Assembly: GCF_016859285.1 (NCBI RefSeq) | Contig: NC_053417.1 | Coordinates: 19,714,706-19,778,705 of the forward strand | Length of the DNA: 64,000 bases | DNA from: Xiphias gladius | Lineage: Eukaryota; Chordata; Actinopteri; Istiophoriformes; Xiphiidae | Direction: 5' to 3' | Made by a program: the position numbers and the translations under genes | Notes under the pieces: model-generated | The model's database searches: none | What the model saw: only the letters and a program-made list of their open reading frames with translations | What the model was told of the DNA's origin: nothing | In this document: piece after piece, positions 63,601-64,000 of the stretch | Layout of the letters: the number at the start of each line of letters is the position of its first letter | Position numbering within the stretch: position 1 is the stretch's first letter

Positions 63601-64000
63601 AGTCAGATCATGAGAACTGATAAATGAGCTCTCTATTGTGGGAAATATGAAAAATCACAAATTCTCTTTTATAATTAAAGGCTATAAAAACCATGCATTG
63701 TATACTGACGTATATACAGTAGTTTAGATTGAAAATTAACGTGTCATGAAAACACTGCTGACAGACTTTGCAACACATTTGTGCAGCTGTGGGTGAGTGC
63801 ATCTGTGTAAGTTACTTTACTTTTCTCTCAGTTTTTGCAGTTCCTTCCTCATATCTGCATCCTCAAACTCAGAGTCATTGTCACTACTGATGTAGGATGA
63901 GTGGGCATGTCCTGCAGAAGGCGAGAGAGCGTGACCATTCATTGCCATGGGCTGTTGGCTCGGTGAATCAGAGCTCTGCTCACTTTTGCAGCGACCAGAG
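55184..64000 (-). CDS. wnk2: WNK lysine-deficient kinase 2, C-terminal part, partial
   Basis: WNK kinases sense chloride and osmotic state and activate SPAK/OSR1, thereby controlling cation-chloride cotransporters. Seven exons: beyond 64000-63821, 62108-61882, 61691-61467, 59877-59779, 56542-56501, 55966-55665, 55534-55184. They join in frame (GTTTGT and GTAGTA donors at 59778 and 56500) and give the last 474 residues; the kinase domain is outside the window. The segments [91 protein letters not shown] and [14 protein letters not shown] align with the WNK C-terminal blocks. The [10 protein letters not shown] and TQQPCS blocks favour WNK2 over WNK1, WNK3 and WNK4. The tail is proline- and glycine-rich and ends ITRTT. 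Confidence 0.88.
57605..57694 (+). repeat. (TC)n(AC)n microsatellite
   Basis: About 90 bases of TC then AC units in a wnk2 intron; one of the longest simple runs in the window. Confidence 0.97.
60000..61090. mobile_element. Possible hAT-type non-autonomous element in wnk2 intron
   Basis: At 61035-61088 the sequence AATTATCGGTTATCGTTATC, then GGCTCAGAAATTCCACATCG and ATGCATCC, resembles the 'ATCGGTATCGG...GGTGCATCC' ends I recall from abundant fish hAT elements. A weaker partner (GAGTGCACGATATGCA) is near 60000. The ends match poorly and no target duplication is clear, so only the right end is moderately supported. Confidence 0.3.

Overview
The window is vertebrate nuclear DNA, almost certainly from a ray-finned (teleost, probably percomorph) fish. 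Genes are split into many small exons with GT-AG introns, the encoded proteins match vertebrate families end to end, and the spaces hold Tc1-like fossils, fold-back MITEs and long CA/GT microsatellites. There are no operons, CRISPR arrays, rRNA or recognisable functional tRNA genes. I joined exons by hand from splice signals and reading phase. Every join described below keeps frame unless stated.

Layout, left to right. 1-4209 (-): the 5' half of ift122 (ciliary transport), running off the left edge. 4210-5501: a head-to-head promoter region, over half of it a small hAT-like transposon. 5502-8546 (+): mbd4, a complete DNA glycosylase. 9112-10531 (+): a small coiled-coil gene I cannot name, in the place EFCAB12 occupies beside human MBD4. 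12544-16937 (-): creld1. 19741-25676 (-): il17rc. 28211-36603 (-): il17re. 40626-50800 (-): brpf1. 55184-64000 (-): the 3' part of a WNK kinase gene, best match WNK2, running off the right edge.

Functionally the block joins interleukin-17 receptor subunits (il17rc, il17re) and creld1, in the same order and orientation I recall from human 3p25.3, to a chromatin reader (brpf1, also 3p25.3), to the ift122/mbd4 pair (human 3q21.3), and to wnk2 (human 9q22). The genes are neighbours, not a pathway.

The most unusual feature is in il17re. A stretch of about 0.9 kb holding one 152-nt exon is duplicated in tandem, about 1% diverged. Because the exon enters at phase 1 and leaves at phase 0, using both copies or neither breaks the frame, so exactly one can be used per mRNA. 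The two copies also differ in the length of a UG repeat just upstream of the 3' splice site. A false duplication from assembling two haplotypes is the main alternative. Other points: charged inserts in the SEFIR domains of both IL-17 receptors, a probable GC-AG intron, several fold-back MITEs, and decayed repeats with hammerhead-ribozyme-like cores.
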